DNA of 64,000 nucleotides from JAOAFZ01 sp964412815. GTDB taxonomy: Bacteria; Patescibacteriota; Microgenomatia; UBA1406; GWC2-37-13. Each line of letters opens with the position of its first letter. Position 1 is the stretch's first letter. The DNA is taken from NCBI GenBank assembly GCA_964412815.1, contig CAYPQF010000026.1, positions 124,001 through 188,000 of the forward strand, in the 5' to 3' direction. Below are positions 50,434-59,004 of this stretch, in pieces. A model generated the notes under the pieces. It saw nothing but the letters and a program-made list of their open reading frames with translations, did no database searches and had not been told where the DNA came from. The translations under genes were made by a program, and so were the position numbers.

Positions 50434-51093
50434 TTAACCTTGCTGTTTTTTACAGAGCCAAACTTTTACTCCGACGTATCCTGACTTTGTTAATGCAGGA
50501 GCAATTGCAAAGTCTACGTCTTCACGAATAGTTGAGGTCGGAATCGTACCAAGGAAGTACTTCTCACGACGGGAAATTTCTGCACCGGCAATACGTCCGC
50601 CGAGCTGAACCTTAATTCCCTTTGCACCACTTTCCATTACACGATCCATTGTCTGATGAACCACTGAACGATGGGGAAACCCACGTACCAGTTTATCTGC
50701 AATTGCGTTCGCTACGTAATGAGCATTAATATATGGTTTCTTTACTGGTTCGATCTTTAATTCAATCTTCAGATCTTTCCCTTTTCCTTTTGCTTTTTCA
50801 GTCTTAACAAACTTCAGAATATTCTTTTTTACTTCTTCGAGTCCTTTACCTCCACGGCCGATAATCATTCCAGGTTTTACTGAGTGAATGATGACTGTCA
50901 GCTTGTTAATAGCGCGTTCAATATCGATCTGTGTAACAGAAGCGAACTTAAACATCTTCATCAGATGTGTGCGCATCTTAACATCTTCGATCAGAGACTT
51001 TCTATACTTGGCCTTGTCTGAGAAAAACCAACGAGAATCCCAGTTATAGATGACTCCTAATCTTAATCCTTTTGGATGTACTTTTTGACCCAT
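50434..51093 (-). CDS. rpsC: Ribosomal protein S3
   Basis: mRNA-entry protein of the small subunit. GQKVHPKGLRLGVIYNWDSRWF is the start, the KH domain has KPGMIIGRGGKGLEEV, and GAKGIKVQLGGRIAGAEISRRE is the signature. 219 aa. Between L22 and L16. Confidence 0.97.
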   Translation of the reverse strand: MGQKVHPKGLRLGVIYNWDSRWFFSDKAKYRKSLIEDVKMRTHLMKMFKFASVTQIDIERAINKLTVIIHSVKPGMIIGRGGKGLEEVKKNILKFVKTEKAKGKGKDLKIELKIEPVKKPYINAHYVANAIADKLVRGFPHRSVVHQTMDRVMESGAKGIKVQLGGRIAGAEISRREKYFLGTIPTSTIREDVDFAIAPALTKSGYVGVKVWLCKKQQG

Positions 51094-51095
51094 AC

Positions 51096-51554
51096 TTATG
51101 ATTTCTTCTGAACTTGTGATTTCGATTCTGCTTTTGCTTCAACCTTCTTTGGTTCTTTTTTTGCTTCTTTCTTTGGTTCTTCTACCTTCTTATCCTCTTT
51201 TTTTGCAACAGAAGAAACAGGTGCACGTGAGCCAATAATGATCTTAGCGTGTGAAAATCTTCTGTAGAATGCTTTTGCCATTCCGCGGCTTCCTGGGCGG
51301 AATCTCTTCAACTTCTGACCTTCTTCTATTGTCAAAAGCTTAAATTCTAACATATCTTCACCTACTTTTAAAGTCTGTTTTGCATTTGTGATAGCAGACT
51401 TTAGCACTTGCTCAAGAATTGAGGCTGCTTTCTTTGGCGACTGTGAAAGAACACCAACAGCTTCTAATGGTTTGTTTTTGCGAACCATGTCTGCAACTTC
51501 ACGCAACTTGCGTGGAGTGATCTTTAGATTTTTGAAATAGGTACGTGATTCCAT
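51096..51554 (-). CDS. rplV: Ribosomal protein L22 with charged tail
   Basis: Exit-tunnel protein of the large subunit. LKITPRKLREVADMVRKNKPLEAV and KLKRFRPGSRGMAKAFYRRFSHAKIII are L22 blocks. Residues up to about 115 are the family; about 37 more form a Lys/Glu-rich tail (EPKKEAKKEPKKVEAK) like the one on L17. Directly follows L2, with S19 missing from between them. Confidence 0.96.
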   Translation of the reverse strand: MESRTYFKNLKITPRKLREVADMVRKNKPLEAVGVLSQSPKKAASILEQVLKSAITNAKQTLKVGEDMLEFKLLTIEEGQKLKRFRPGSRGMAKAFYRRFSHAKIIIGSRAPVSSVAKKEDKKVEEPKKEAKKEPKKVEAKAESKSQVQKKS

Positions 51555-51555
51555 A

Positions 51556-52329
51556 TTACTTTTTTCTTGATACGATTAACTTTTTACTCCAGGCATACTT
51601 ATTACGTGTTCTCTTACCACGAGCTTGCTTACCCCATGGAGTCTTTGGATGCATACCTTCACCTGAACGTCCTTCTCCTCCACCGTGTGGATGTGAACGA
51701 GGATTCTGGGCGGTACCACGGACAGTTGGTCGAATACCCATCAGAATCTTGCGTCCGGCTTTTCCAATCTTTTCGTATTTCTGTTCAACGTTCCCGACAC
51801 GTCCAATAGTTGCCCAACAGTCTTCGAAGAACTTCCGAACTTCTCCTGAAGGTAACTTTAATTGAACGTACCCTGCATCACGGGCAATTACCACCGCTGA
51901 TGTTCCAGCACTGCGGATGATTGTTCCACCCTGTTGTGGATACATCTCTACATTGTGGACTTCGATTCCGATTGGAATATTCTTTAACGCGGTAGCATTA
52001 CCGGTCTTAATATCAACGGTATCAGCTGAAAGGACCTTATCACCTACATGCTGATCTTTAGCGTGTAGAATGTATCCAACTTCGTTGTCTTCGTAACGTA
52101 CTAAGGCGATATGAGCATTTCTATTTGGATCGTATTCAACACGATCAATAGTTCCGACAACATCTCTTTTTGCACGCTTAAAATCGATAATACGATAATA
52201 ACGCTTTTGACGACCACCCTGATGTCGAACGGTGATTGATCCAGTATTATTACGTCCCGAATGTTTTTTCAAAATCTGAACCAGTTTCTTAACCGGCTTC
52301 GTGTTTGAAAGTTTTAGTTTTGAACTCAT
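51556..52329 (-). CDS. rplB: Ribosomal protein L2
   Basis: Peptidyl-transferase-region protein. GRNNTGSITVRHQGGRQKRYYRIIDFKR is the N-terminal domain and NPRSHPHGGGEGRSGEGMHPKTPWGK the conserved loop with the functionally important histidine. At 257 aa it is about 18 residues shorter than usual, all at the N-terminus (starts SSKLKLSNTKPVKKLV). Between L23 and L22. Confidence 0.97.
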   Translation of the reverse strand: MSSKLKLSNTKPVKKLVQILKKHSGRNNTGSITVRHQGGRQKRYYRIIDFKRAKRDVVGTIDRVEYDPNRNAHIALVRYEDNEVGYILHAKDQHVGDKVLSADTVDIKTGNATALKNIPIGIEVHNVEMYPQQGGTIIRSAGTSAVVIARDAGYVQLKLPSGEVRKFFEDCWATIGRVGNVEQKYEKIGKAGRKILMGIRPTVRGTAQNPRSHPHGGGEGRSGEGMHPKTPWGKQARGKRTRNKYAWSKKLIVSRKK

Positions 52330-52348
52330 ATCTTCTTAACAGAACTTA

Positions 52349-52636
52349 TTACATGTTCGGGAACAGGTTGAGTGTACCCTTTTTTAACAGAACGTACGCA
52401 ATCTTCTTTGATGGCTGTTGCTTACTCATCATCTTACGTCCGACACGCTTCACTTTACCTTTACGTGTAATAACACGCACCTGAGCAACTTCAACGTTAT
52501 ACATCTTTTCAACAATCTCAGCTACCTGAAACTTATTTGCATCAAGGTTAACCTGGAAGGCATACACCTTCTTGGTTGCCATTTCTGATGACTTTTCTGT
52601 AATCAACGGTTTAATGATAATCGTGTCTGCTCTCAT
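52349..52636 (-). CDS. rplW: Ribosomal protein L23
   Basis: Docking site of trigger factor and SRP at the exit tunnel. IIIKPLITEKSSEMATKKVYAFQVNLDANKFQVAEIVEKMYNVEV is the family core, followed by the basic loop VKRVGRKMMSKQQPSKKIAYV. 95 aa. Start overlaps the L4 stop by 4 bases. Confidence 0.97.
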   Translation of the reverse strand: MRADTIIIKPLITEKSSEMATKKVYAFQVNLDANKFQVAEIVEKMYNVEVAQVRVITRKGKVKRVGRKMMSKQQPSKKIAYVLLKKGTLNLFPNM

Positions 52637-53304
52637 GCTTGTCCAATGAAATGCGTTTGTAACTGTTCAACAGCATCTTCCATAATTACCACTGCTTCGT
52701 TAGTAAGAACATTGTATGCATTGATACTCTGTGCATCAACTACCGTAACATTAGGAATATTTCGTGAAGCCATATGGAAATTTCCCTTTTCTGGCTTTGC
52801 GGTGATAATTAATGTTTTTTTATCAGATAAATTCTGTTTCTTCATGAATGAAGCAATACTTTTGGTTTTTGGCTCCATCTTCATAGTTTCTGCTGCAAGA
52901 GCATAGACATCTCCATCCTGTTTCTTTAATGTAAGCGATGAGAAAAGAGCTACTTTTCTTTGCTTTTTATTGATCTTAAGATCAAACATACGTGGCTTAG
53001 GTCCAAACGTAATACCTCCACCAACAAAGATAGGAGCTTTACGGGCACCATGACGTGCTCCTCCGGTACCTTTCTGACGATAAATCTTACGGGTTGATCC
53101 GGTTACTTCACTACGAGTTTTAGTAGAAACAGTTCCCTGACGCATGTTCTGCTGATATACGCGAACATACTGTGAAATCGTTGAAGGACTTACTTCTGCA
53201 TTAAAGATTTCGGTAGGTAAATCAATGGTTTTAAGAACAGAGCCGTCGAGTTTAAGAACATCAAGTTTTGCATCTGTTTGTTTCTTCGTTTTCGTAGTTG
53301 CCAT
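52633..53304 (-). CDS. rplD: Ribosomal protein L4
   Basis: Exit-tunnel and assembly protein; autoregulator of the S10 operon in some bacteria. The tunnel loop RQGTVSTKTRSEVTGSTRKIYRQKGTGGARHGARKAPIFVGGG is clearly present. LKLDGSVLKTIDLPTEIF begins the globular domain. 223 aa with a short lysine/threonine N-terminal tail (MATTKTKKQTDAK). Confidence 0.97.
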   Translation of the reverse strand: MATTKTKKQTDAKLDVLKLDGSVLKTIDLPTEIFNAEVSPSTISQYVRVYQQNMRQGTVSTKTRSEVTGSTRKIYRQKGTGGARHGARKAPIFVGGGITFGPKPRMFDLKINKKQRKVALFSSLTLKKQDGDVYALAAETMKMEPKTKSIASFMKKQNLSDKKTLIITAKPEKGNFHMASRNIPNVTVVDAQSINAYNVLTNEAVVIMEDAVEQLQTHFIGQA

Positions 53305-53322
53305 GTTTCTGATCGTAAAATG

Positions 53323-53994
53323 TTATATGCTTCGTGAGGTAATTTCTAGTAATCCGTTTACATTTCCTGGAACCAGACCTTTAACCGTCATCTGGTCATC
53401 GTTAACACTTACAACGGTCAGACTTTTTACGGTAACGCGATCGGTACCCATACGTCCTGCCATACTCTTACCTTTGTAAATACGACCTGGGGTTGTACCA
53501 GATCCGACTGATCCTGGAGCACGTTCTCGATCTGACTGACCGTGTGTTCGTGGTCCTCCTCGGAAATTATGACGCTTTACAACACCCTGGAATCCTTTTC
53601 CTTTGCTGGTGCCGGCAACATCAATAATATCTCCTTCTTTAAAGAACATGGTTGGAGTAACTTTATCTCCAATCATCAGCTTAACTTCCTTCATCTGAAT
53701 TCCCTTCTTTCCTTCTTCTTCGATAATGGAAACATCAGGTGAGTGAAAGGTAAACTCTCTAAAAAAACGAAGCGGGGTTTCGATTCCCGCTTTTTTCAGC
53801 TTTCCTTCGGTTGGTTTGTTAGCTTTCTTTGCAACACCAAAACCTACAATAATAGCACAGACTCCCGGACGAAGCGTACGGACATCAGTTACATAACAAG
53901 ATGAGGTATCAACTAACGTAACTGGGATACGTTTTCCTTCAGTATCAAACATCTGTGTTTGTTCGTTTTTAGTGCCTAAAATAAAGCCAAACAT
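53323..53994 (-). CDS. rplC: Ribosomal protein L3
   Basis: Primary 23S-binding protein. FGFILGTKNEQTQMFDTEGKRIPVTLVD starts the protein, and GFQGVVKRHNFRGGPRTHGQSDRERAPGSVG is the signature reaching to the peptidyl-transferase centre. 223 aa. It heads the ribosomal run with its own promoter, separated from S10 by 94 bases. Confidence 0.97.
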   Translation of the reverse strand: MFGFILGTKNEQTQMFDTEGKRIPVTLVDTSSCYVTDVRTLRPGVCAIIVGFGVAKKANKPTEGKLKKAGIETPLRFFREFTFHSPDVSIIEEEGKKGIQMKEVKLMIGDKVTPTMFFKEGDIIDVAGTSKGKGFQGVVKRHNFRGGPRTHGQSDRERAPGSVGSGTTPGRIYKGKSMAGRMGTDRVTVKSLTVVSVNDDQMTVKGLVPGNVNGLLEITSRSI

Positions 53995-54022
53995 AATAAA
54001 TTCAAAAAATATTCAAAGGTAT

Positions 54023-54028
54023 ATTATA
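54023..54028 (-). promoter_or_regulatory. Extended -10 promoter before L3
   Basis: On the minus strand TGGTATAAT gives an extended -10 (TGn plus TATAAT at 54028-54023). The -35 is weak, as is common with extended -10 promoters. The start would be near 54016, with a leader of about 20 bases to the L3 ATG. Confidence 0.6.
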
Positions 54029-54088
54029 CCATCACTTAATCAATATATGTAGATAAAAGAACGAACCATCATTCCTATCTCACATTCC

Positions 54089-54397
54089 TCACATCTTCAC
54101 TTCAACCTCGACTCCTGCTGGTAACTCTAAATGCATGAGCGAGTCAATTGTCTGGTTGGTTGGATTCATAATGTCGAGGAGACGTTTATGAATCTTTAAT
54201 CCGAAATGCTCTCGTGCATCTTTATCGATGAATGTAGACTTATTTACTACGTACACCTCTTTCTTAGTCGGTAATGGGATGGGCCCCACAACTGTTGCAC
54301 CAGTTTTTATAGCTGTATCAACGATCTTCTGGCATGTTTCATCAACGAGCCTATGATCGTAGGCTTTCAGTCTGATTCTAATTCTTCCTTTTGGCAT
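54089..54397 (-). CDS. rpsJ: Ribosomal protein S10 (NusE)
   Basis: Small-subunit head protein and, as NusE, a transcription antitermination factor. IRIRLKAYDHRLVDETCQKIVDTA and TGATVVGPIPLPTKKEVYVV are diagnostic, ending DSLMHLELPAGVEVEVKM. 102 aa. It follows tuf by 52 bases, as at the str/S10 operon junction. Confidence 0.97.
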   Translation of the reverse strand: MPKGRIRIRLKAYDHRLVDETCQKIVDTAIKTGATVVGPIPLPTKKEVYVVNKSTFIDKDAREHFGLKIHKRLLDIMNPTNQTIDSLMHLELPAGVEVEVKM

Positions 54398-54449
54398 AAC
54401 TATAAAAGTGCAATGTTTAATTGGGGGCTCATCCCGCCGATTTTATTTC

Positions 54450-55634
54450 TTATTTAATAACTTTGGTGATAACACCAGCTCCTACGGTGTGTCCACCTTC
54501 GCGGATAGCGAACTTCAAACCTTCTTCCAGAGCGATCGGATAGATCAGCTTAGCGGTGATCTTTGTATTATCACCAGGCATGATCATCTCAACACCTGCT
54601 GGGAGATTCAGTTCTCCGGTAACGTCAGTTGTACGGATGTAGAACTGAGGGCGATATCCAGAGAAGAATGCAGTGTGACGTCCACCTTCTTCTTTTGTTA
54701 ATACGATGATTTCAGCTTCAAACTCGGTGTGTGGAGTGACTGAACCTGGCTTGGCGATAACCTGACCACGTTCTACCTGAGTCTTATCTACTCCGCGGAG
54801 CAGCAGACCGGTGTTGTCTCCAGCAACTGCCTGATCAAGAGTCTTGCGGAACATTTCGATTCCGGTAACAACAGTCTTGATTGAGTCACGAATACCGACG
54901 ATTTCAATTTCTTCGTTTACATTCAGTGTTCCACGTTCAACACGTCCAGTGACGACAGTTCCGCGGCCTGAAATGGTGAAGACGTCTTCAACCGGCATAA
55001 GGAATGGCTTATCAGTTTCACGAACAGGTTCTGGAATGTATTCATCAACCTTGTTCATCAGTTCTTCAATAGCCTTCATTGCATCTGCATCATCTTCAGT
55101 TGCCTTCAGTGAGGATCCACGAACAACAGGGACTTCATCACCTGGGTAACCGTACTTGGTAAGCAGATCACGGACTTCCATTTCGACCAGCTCGAGAATT
55201 TCTTCGTCCTGAACCATATCAACCTTATTCAGGTAGACAACGATTGCCGGAACGTTAACCTGCTTAGCAAGCAGAATATGTTCACGAGTCTGAGGCATAG
55301 GACCGTCTGGAGCAGAAACAACAAGAATAGCTCCGTCCATCTGAGCTGCACCAGTGATCATGTTCTTGATGTAATCAGCATGACCTGGAGCATCAATGTG
55401 TGCATAATGACGCTTATCTGTTTCGTATTCTGTGTGAGAAATATTGATGGTGACTCCACGTTCTCTTTCTTCTGGAGCATTATCAATATCTTCGTATTTC
55501 ATCTCTTTTGCAAAACCTTTTTTTGCAAGAACATGATGAATAGCTGAAGTAGTGGTAGTTTTTCCATGATCAACGTGACCAATGGTACCAATGTTCAAAT
55601 GGGGTTTGTTTCGCTGAAACGTACCTTGTGCCAT
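54450..55634 (-). CDS. tuf: Elongation factor Tu
   Basis: GTPase that carries aminoacyl-tRNA to the ribosome. GHVDHGKTT is the G1 loop, RGVTINISHTEYE the switch I region, DAPGHADYI G3 and NKVDM G4. Domains 2 and 3 follow (GRGTVVTGRVERG; GYRPQFYIRTTDVTG). 394 aa is standard. A strong promoter precedes it. Confidence 0.98.
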   Translation of the reverse strand: MAQGTFQRNKPHLNIGTIGHVDHGKTTTTSAIHHVLAKKGFAKEMKYEDIDNAPEERERGVTINISHTEYETDKRHYAHIDAPGHADYIKNMITGAAQMDGAILVVSAPDGPMPQTREHILLAKQVNVPAIVVYLNKVDMVQDEEILELVEMEVRDLLTKYGYPGDEVPVVRGSSLKATEDDADAMKAIEELMNKVDEYIPEPVRETDKPFLMPVEDVFTISGRGTVVTGRVERGTLNVNEEIEIVGIRDSIKTVVTGIEMFRKTLDQAVAGDNTGLLLRGVDKTQVERGQVIAKPGSVTPHTEFEAEIIVLTKEEGGRHTAFFSGYRPQFYIRTTDVTGELNLPAGVEMIMPGDNTKITAKLIYPIALEEGLKFAIREGGHTVGAGVITKVIK

Positions 55635-55690
55635 AGTGGTGTTTTTATAAACTAAAAAATAGTAATAAATTGCTTAACGCTAGAGGGATA

Positions 55691-55719
55691 ATAATACCGA
55701 TTTAACTCAAAAAAGTCAA
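55691..55719 (-). promoter_or_regulatory. Strong promoter of tuf-rpsJ
   Basis: On the minus strand TTGACT (55719-55714) and TATTAT (55696-55691) are exactly 17 bases apart. Transcription would start near 55684, about 50 bases before the tuf ATG. The leader has no evident Shine-Dalgarno. It is among the best promoter matches in the window, fitting a highly expressed gene. Confidence 0.75.
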
Positions 55720-55871
55720 GACTATTTTAAGTTGTGGTACCAGTAATAAAGATCCTTTTCCTAACGAATATTGCAAGTATACACTACTCCCTGAAAGAAT
55801 ACCATAGGTTTTTTTGCATATTTGTTCTATACTTGCACAAACAGGGGCAGGAATCTCCCCCATCGGTAATG

Positions 55872-55877
55872 TATAAT
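55872..55877 (+). promoter_or_regulatory. Candidate -10 before the helicase-nuclease gene
   Basis: TATAAT lies 13 bases before ATG 55891. A second possible -10, TATACT, is at 55828-55833. Between them GGGG/CCCC (55844-55860) can form a small hairpin. The -35 elements are weak. The rest of 55720-55840 shows no gene. Confidence 0.4.
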
Positions 55878-55890
55878 ATATATCTCGAAA

Positions 55891-58800
55891 ATGAACAGTA
55901 CTCTTTTTGACACAGAACTGGCAAAACTAAATCCTGAACAGCGTGCTGCTGTAGAAGAAATTGAAGGACCGGTAATGGTAATTGCGGGACCCGGGACCGG
56001 TAAAACTCAGATTCTCACCTTACGTATCGCCAATATTCTCAAACAAACCGACATCTCTCCGGATAATATTCTTGCGTTGACCTTTACAGAAGCAGCTGCA
56101 TTTGAGATGAAGTCCCGTCTTGCCCGTATTATCGGGACTGCTGCGTATCGGGTAAAAATTGCTACCTTTCACAGTTTCTGTAACGATGTAATCCAGGAAC
56201 ACAGTGTCTACTTCCAGGATCTGATGATGGCCGAAGCAATTACCGAACTGGAACAGATACTGCTGATGGAGGAAATCTTTGGGAGCATAGAGCTCAAAGA
56301 ATTGAAGCCGTTTAACAAGGCGGAACTTTATCTGCGTCCTGCACTGCAATCAATCGGAAATCTGAAAAAAGAAGGAATAACTCCCGCTCTCTTTGCGGAA
56401 GCAATTGATAAACAGGAAGCAGCCATACGTTCTGCCGAAGACCTCTACTCCACCCGTGGCAAAACAAAAGGGCAGATAAAAAAAGAATACCAGAAACAAC
56501 TAAGACAGGTTGCACGAAACCGGGAACTCACGATTGTGTATCAAAAGTATCAGGAGCAGCTCCGCTTACGCAAGAGATACGACTTTAATGACATGCTGAT
56601 CGAGGTGATTGAAGAACTCCGTCGAAATGAAGAGCTGTTACTCGCCGTTCAGGAACAGTATCAGTATTTTTTAGTCGATGAACATCAGGATACAAATGCT
56701 GCACAGAATGCGATTGTCGAACTGCTGGCAAGTTTCCATGACAATCCCAATCTCTTTGTAGTCGGTGACGAAAAACAGGCTATCTTCCGGTTCCAGGGAG
56801 CGTCTCTGGAAAATTTCCTCTACTTTACCAGCCTCTACCCAACTGCCAAACTGATTAATCTGGTGAACAACTACCGGTCTTCACAAACTATCCTGGATGC
56901 TGCTACCAGTCTGATCAGAAACAATCCGGCCAACGCCACCCTTGAGTCCAGCCGGGTGCGCTTACTGGCACAGGCCGATCGACCGGTACATGGAATTAAG
57001 ATTGCTGCTGCTGAAAACTACCATACTGAATACTACTTTGTTGCTGACACCATTCGTACCGCAATGGACCAAGGGACTCCCGGAGAAGAGATTGTCATAC
57101 TTGCCCGTAACAACAAAGACCTGAAACCAATGATGGATGCCCTGGAAAAAAGCGGGGTACAGTTTTCGATCGAAAGCGACACCAACCTGCTTCAGGATTT
57201 CACTGTACAAAAGCTGATTCAAATACTTCGTGCGGTGAGTACCCTGGGTACAGACGAAGATTTGGTCCGCGCATTGCATATCGACTGTCTGGAAGTTGAC
57301 CCGCTGGATGTATACCATCTGATTCAGCTCTCAAAAGAGAAGAAGATCAGCTTATGGGATCTGATCGATAAAAGGATGTATACCGACTCCCTGCTACTCT
57401 CCAACTCAGAAGCCATGGTTGCCTGTTTGCAACGATTTAAGGCGTGGAAAAAGATGAGTTACAACAGCTCGTTTGATTATCTGTTTACCACTATCCTGCA
57501 TGAGTCCGGGATTCTGGAACAAGTGATGCATCTTCCGAATACCATCGATGTCATGGATAAACTGGTTACCCTGTTTCAGGATATTCAAGTGCAAATGCAA
57601 AACCAGCGGTTTTATACCCTTGAAAACTTTTTAATGTATATCGACTCGCTTGATATGCATACTATTGCACTTGCAACAACCGCCAAGACTTCACAGGAGA
57701 ACGCAGTTCGGTTAATGACCGCCCATCGTTCAAAGGGCCTTGAGTTTGATATTGTCTTTGTGATCAATGCATTTGATGGTCACTGGGGGAACTCCCGCAA
57801 GAAAAGTGAACTGATCAAGATTCCCTGGGAACATTTGACGGTAACCATGACCGAGCAGGCTGAAGTCGAAGCAAACGAGGATGAACGGCGACTGTTTTAT
57901 GTAGCACTTACCAGAGCCCGAAAAGAGCTGTGGATCACCTATGCGAAGCATACGCTGGAAGGCAAAGAGCAGGCTCCCAGTCAGTTTATCTCGGAAATCG
58001 ATCCGGCATATAAGACCGATGTTTCGCTAGAAGAATACGAACAGACCTTTATCAAAACCAGAAACCGAATCTTTACCCCTGTTGCCAAAGAAAATAAGGG
58101 ATCTCAAAGCTTTTTAGAAAATAAAGATTATTTTGTAAAACTCTTCCGGAAAAAGGGACTCTCAGCCACGGCTCTCAACCATTACCTGAAGTGTCCATGG
58201 ATCTACTTCTTTAAGGATCTGATCGGCATTCCAGAAATAAAGGTAAAACAGCAGATGTATGGGACAGCAGTTCATTATGCCTTACAGCGATATATTAATG
58301 AGAGTAAAAAGCGGGACGTTTCGGTAGAACAGATGATCGAATGGTACCGGTATTCCCTCTCAAATGAGCCACTCACTCAGGCAATCTTCGATGAACTGGA
58401 TGCACGCGGCGCGGAAGTACTCAAGGGGTACTACACTACGGTTATGGGAGAATGGCAACACGAACGGCTGAGCGAACAAAAGATCGAAGGAGTCCGGATC
58501 GGTGAGGGAGTTACGCTCAAAGGTAAAATAGATATGATTGAACTATTGCCCGAAGAGGATGGATCACCATCGAAACAGGCAATTGTCTATGATTTTAAGA
58601 CTACCAGACCTAAAAGCCGTGGGGAGATCGAGGGCACCACACAGAAGAGTACCGGAGATTACAAACGCCAGCTCGTATTCTATCAATTGTTGATGAACGA
58701 GTATTACGGACAGAATCGGCAGATGCTACAGGGCGTGATTGAGTTTCTTGAACCGAATGAATCCGGCTACTATAAAAATGAAGCATTTACCATTACCGAT

Positions 58801-58950
58801 GCCGAAGTCTCTGAGCTGAAGGAATTGATCACAAAAACTGCCGAAGAGATCACCACGCTTGCATTCTGGAACAAAAAATGTGATGATCCGGACTGTGAAT
58901 ACTGTCGTATCCGTTCATTTATTACCGATGATCTGACCGATCAGGAATAG
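55891..58950 (+). CDS. UvrD-type helicase fused to iron-sulfur PD-(D/E)XK nuclease
   Basis: A 1019-aa single-chain helicase-nuclease. Helicase motifs: IAGPGTGKTQ (Walker A), ALTFTEAAAFEM (Ia), VDEHQDTNAAQ (II), GDEKQAIFRFQGA (III), LVNNYRSSQT (IV), LMTAHRSKGLEFD (V) and LFYVALTRARKEL (VI). The nuclease begins near residue 760: GTAVHYALQ, LKGKIDMIEL and VYDFKTT give the catalytic residues, QLVFYQLL the closing motif. Cys 768, 997, 1002 and 1005 match the iron-sulfur staple of AddB/Cas4-type nucleases. It probably resects double-strand breaks like AddAB or RecBCD, but in one chain. Confidence 0.9.
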   Translation: MNSTLFDTELAKLNPEQRAAVEEIEGPVMVIAGPGTGKTQILTLRIANILKQTDISPDNILALTFTEAAAFEMKSRLARIIGTAAYRVKIATFHSFCNDVIQEHSVYFQDLMMAEAITELEQILLMEEIFGSIELKELKPFNKAELYLRPALQSIGNLKKEGITPALFAEAIDKQEAAIRSAEDLYSTRGKTKGQIKKEYQKQLRQVARNRELTIVYQKYQEQLRLRKRYDFNDMLIEVIEELRRNEELLLAVQEQYQYFLVDEHQDTNAAQNAIVELLASFHDNPNLFVVGDEKQAIFRFQGASLENFLYFTSLYPTAKLINLVNNYRSSQTILDAATSLIRNNPANATLESSRVRLLAQADRPVHGIKIAAAENYHTEYYFVADTIRTAMDQGTPGEEIVILARNNKDLKPMMDALEKSGVQFSIESDTNLLQDFTVQKLIQILRAVSTLGTDEDLVRALHIDCLEVDPLDVYHLIQLSKEKKISLWDLIDKRMYTDSLLLSNSEAMVACLQRFKAWKKMSYNSSFDYLFTTILHESGILEQVMHLPNTIDVMDKLVTLFQDIQVQMQNQRFYTLENFLMYIDSLDMHTIALATTAKTSQENAVRLMTAHRSKGLEFDIVFVINAFDGHWGNSRKKSELIKIPWEHLTVTMTEQAEVEANEDERRLFYVALTRARKELWITYAKHTLEGKEQAPSQFISEIDPAYKTDVSLEEYEQTFIKTRNRIFTPVAKENKGSQSFLENKDYFVKLFRKKGLSATALNHYLKCPWIYFFKDLIGIPEIKVKQQMYGTAVHYALQRYINESKKRDVSVEQMIEWYRYSLSNEPLTQAIFDELDARGAEVLKGYYTTVMGEWQHERLSEQKIEGVRIGEGVTLKGKIDMIELLPEEDGSPSKQAIVYDFKTTRPKSRGEIEGTTQKSTGDYKRQLVFYQLLMNEYYGQNRQMLQGVIEFLEPNESGYYKNEAFTITDAEVSELKELITKTAEEITTLAFWNKKCDDPDCEYCRIRSFITDDLTDQE

Positions 58951-59004
58951 CTTCTTTCCCAACGTGCTGCCATACTGTATCATGTATAATGGAGACTTTC
59001 ATTT

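Noticed and set aside
54398..54449. Terminator between tuf and rpsJ
   Set aside because: Only a weak GGG/CCC hairpin without a T-run is present, and the two genes are expected to be co-transcribed.
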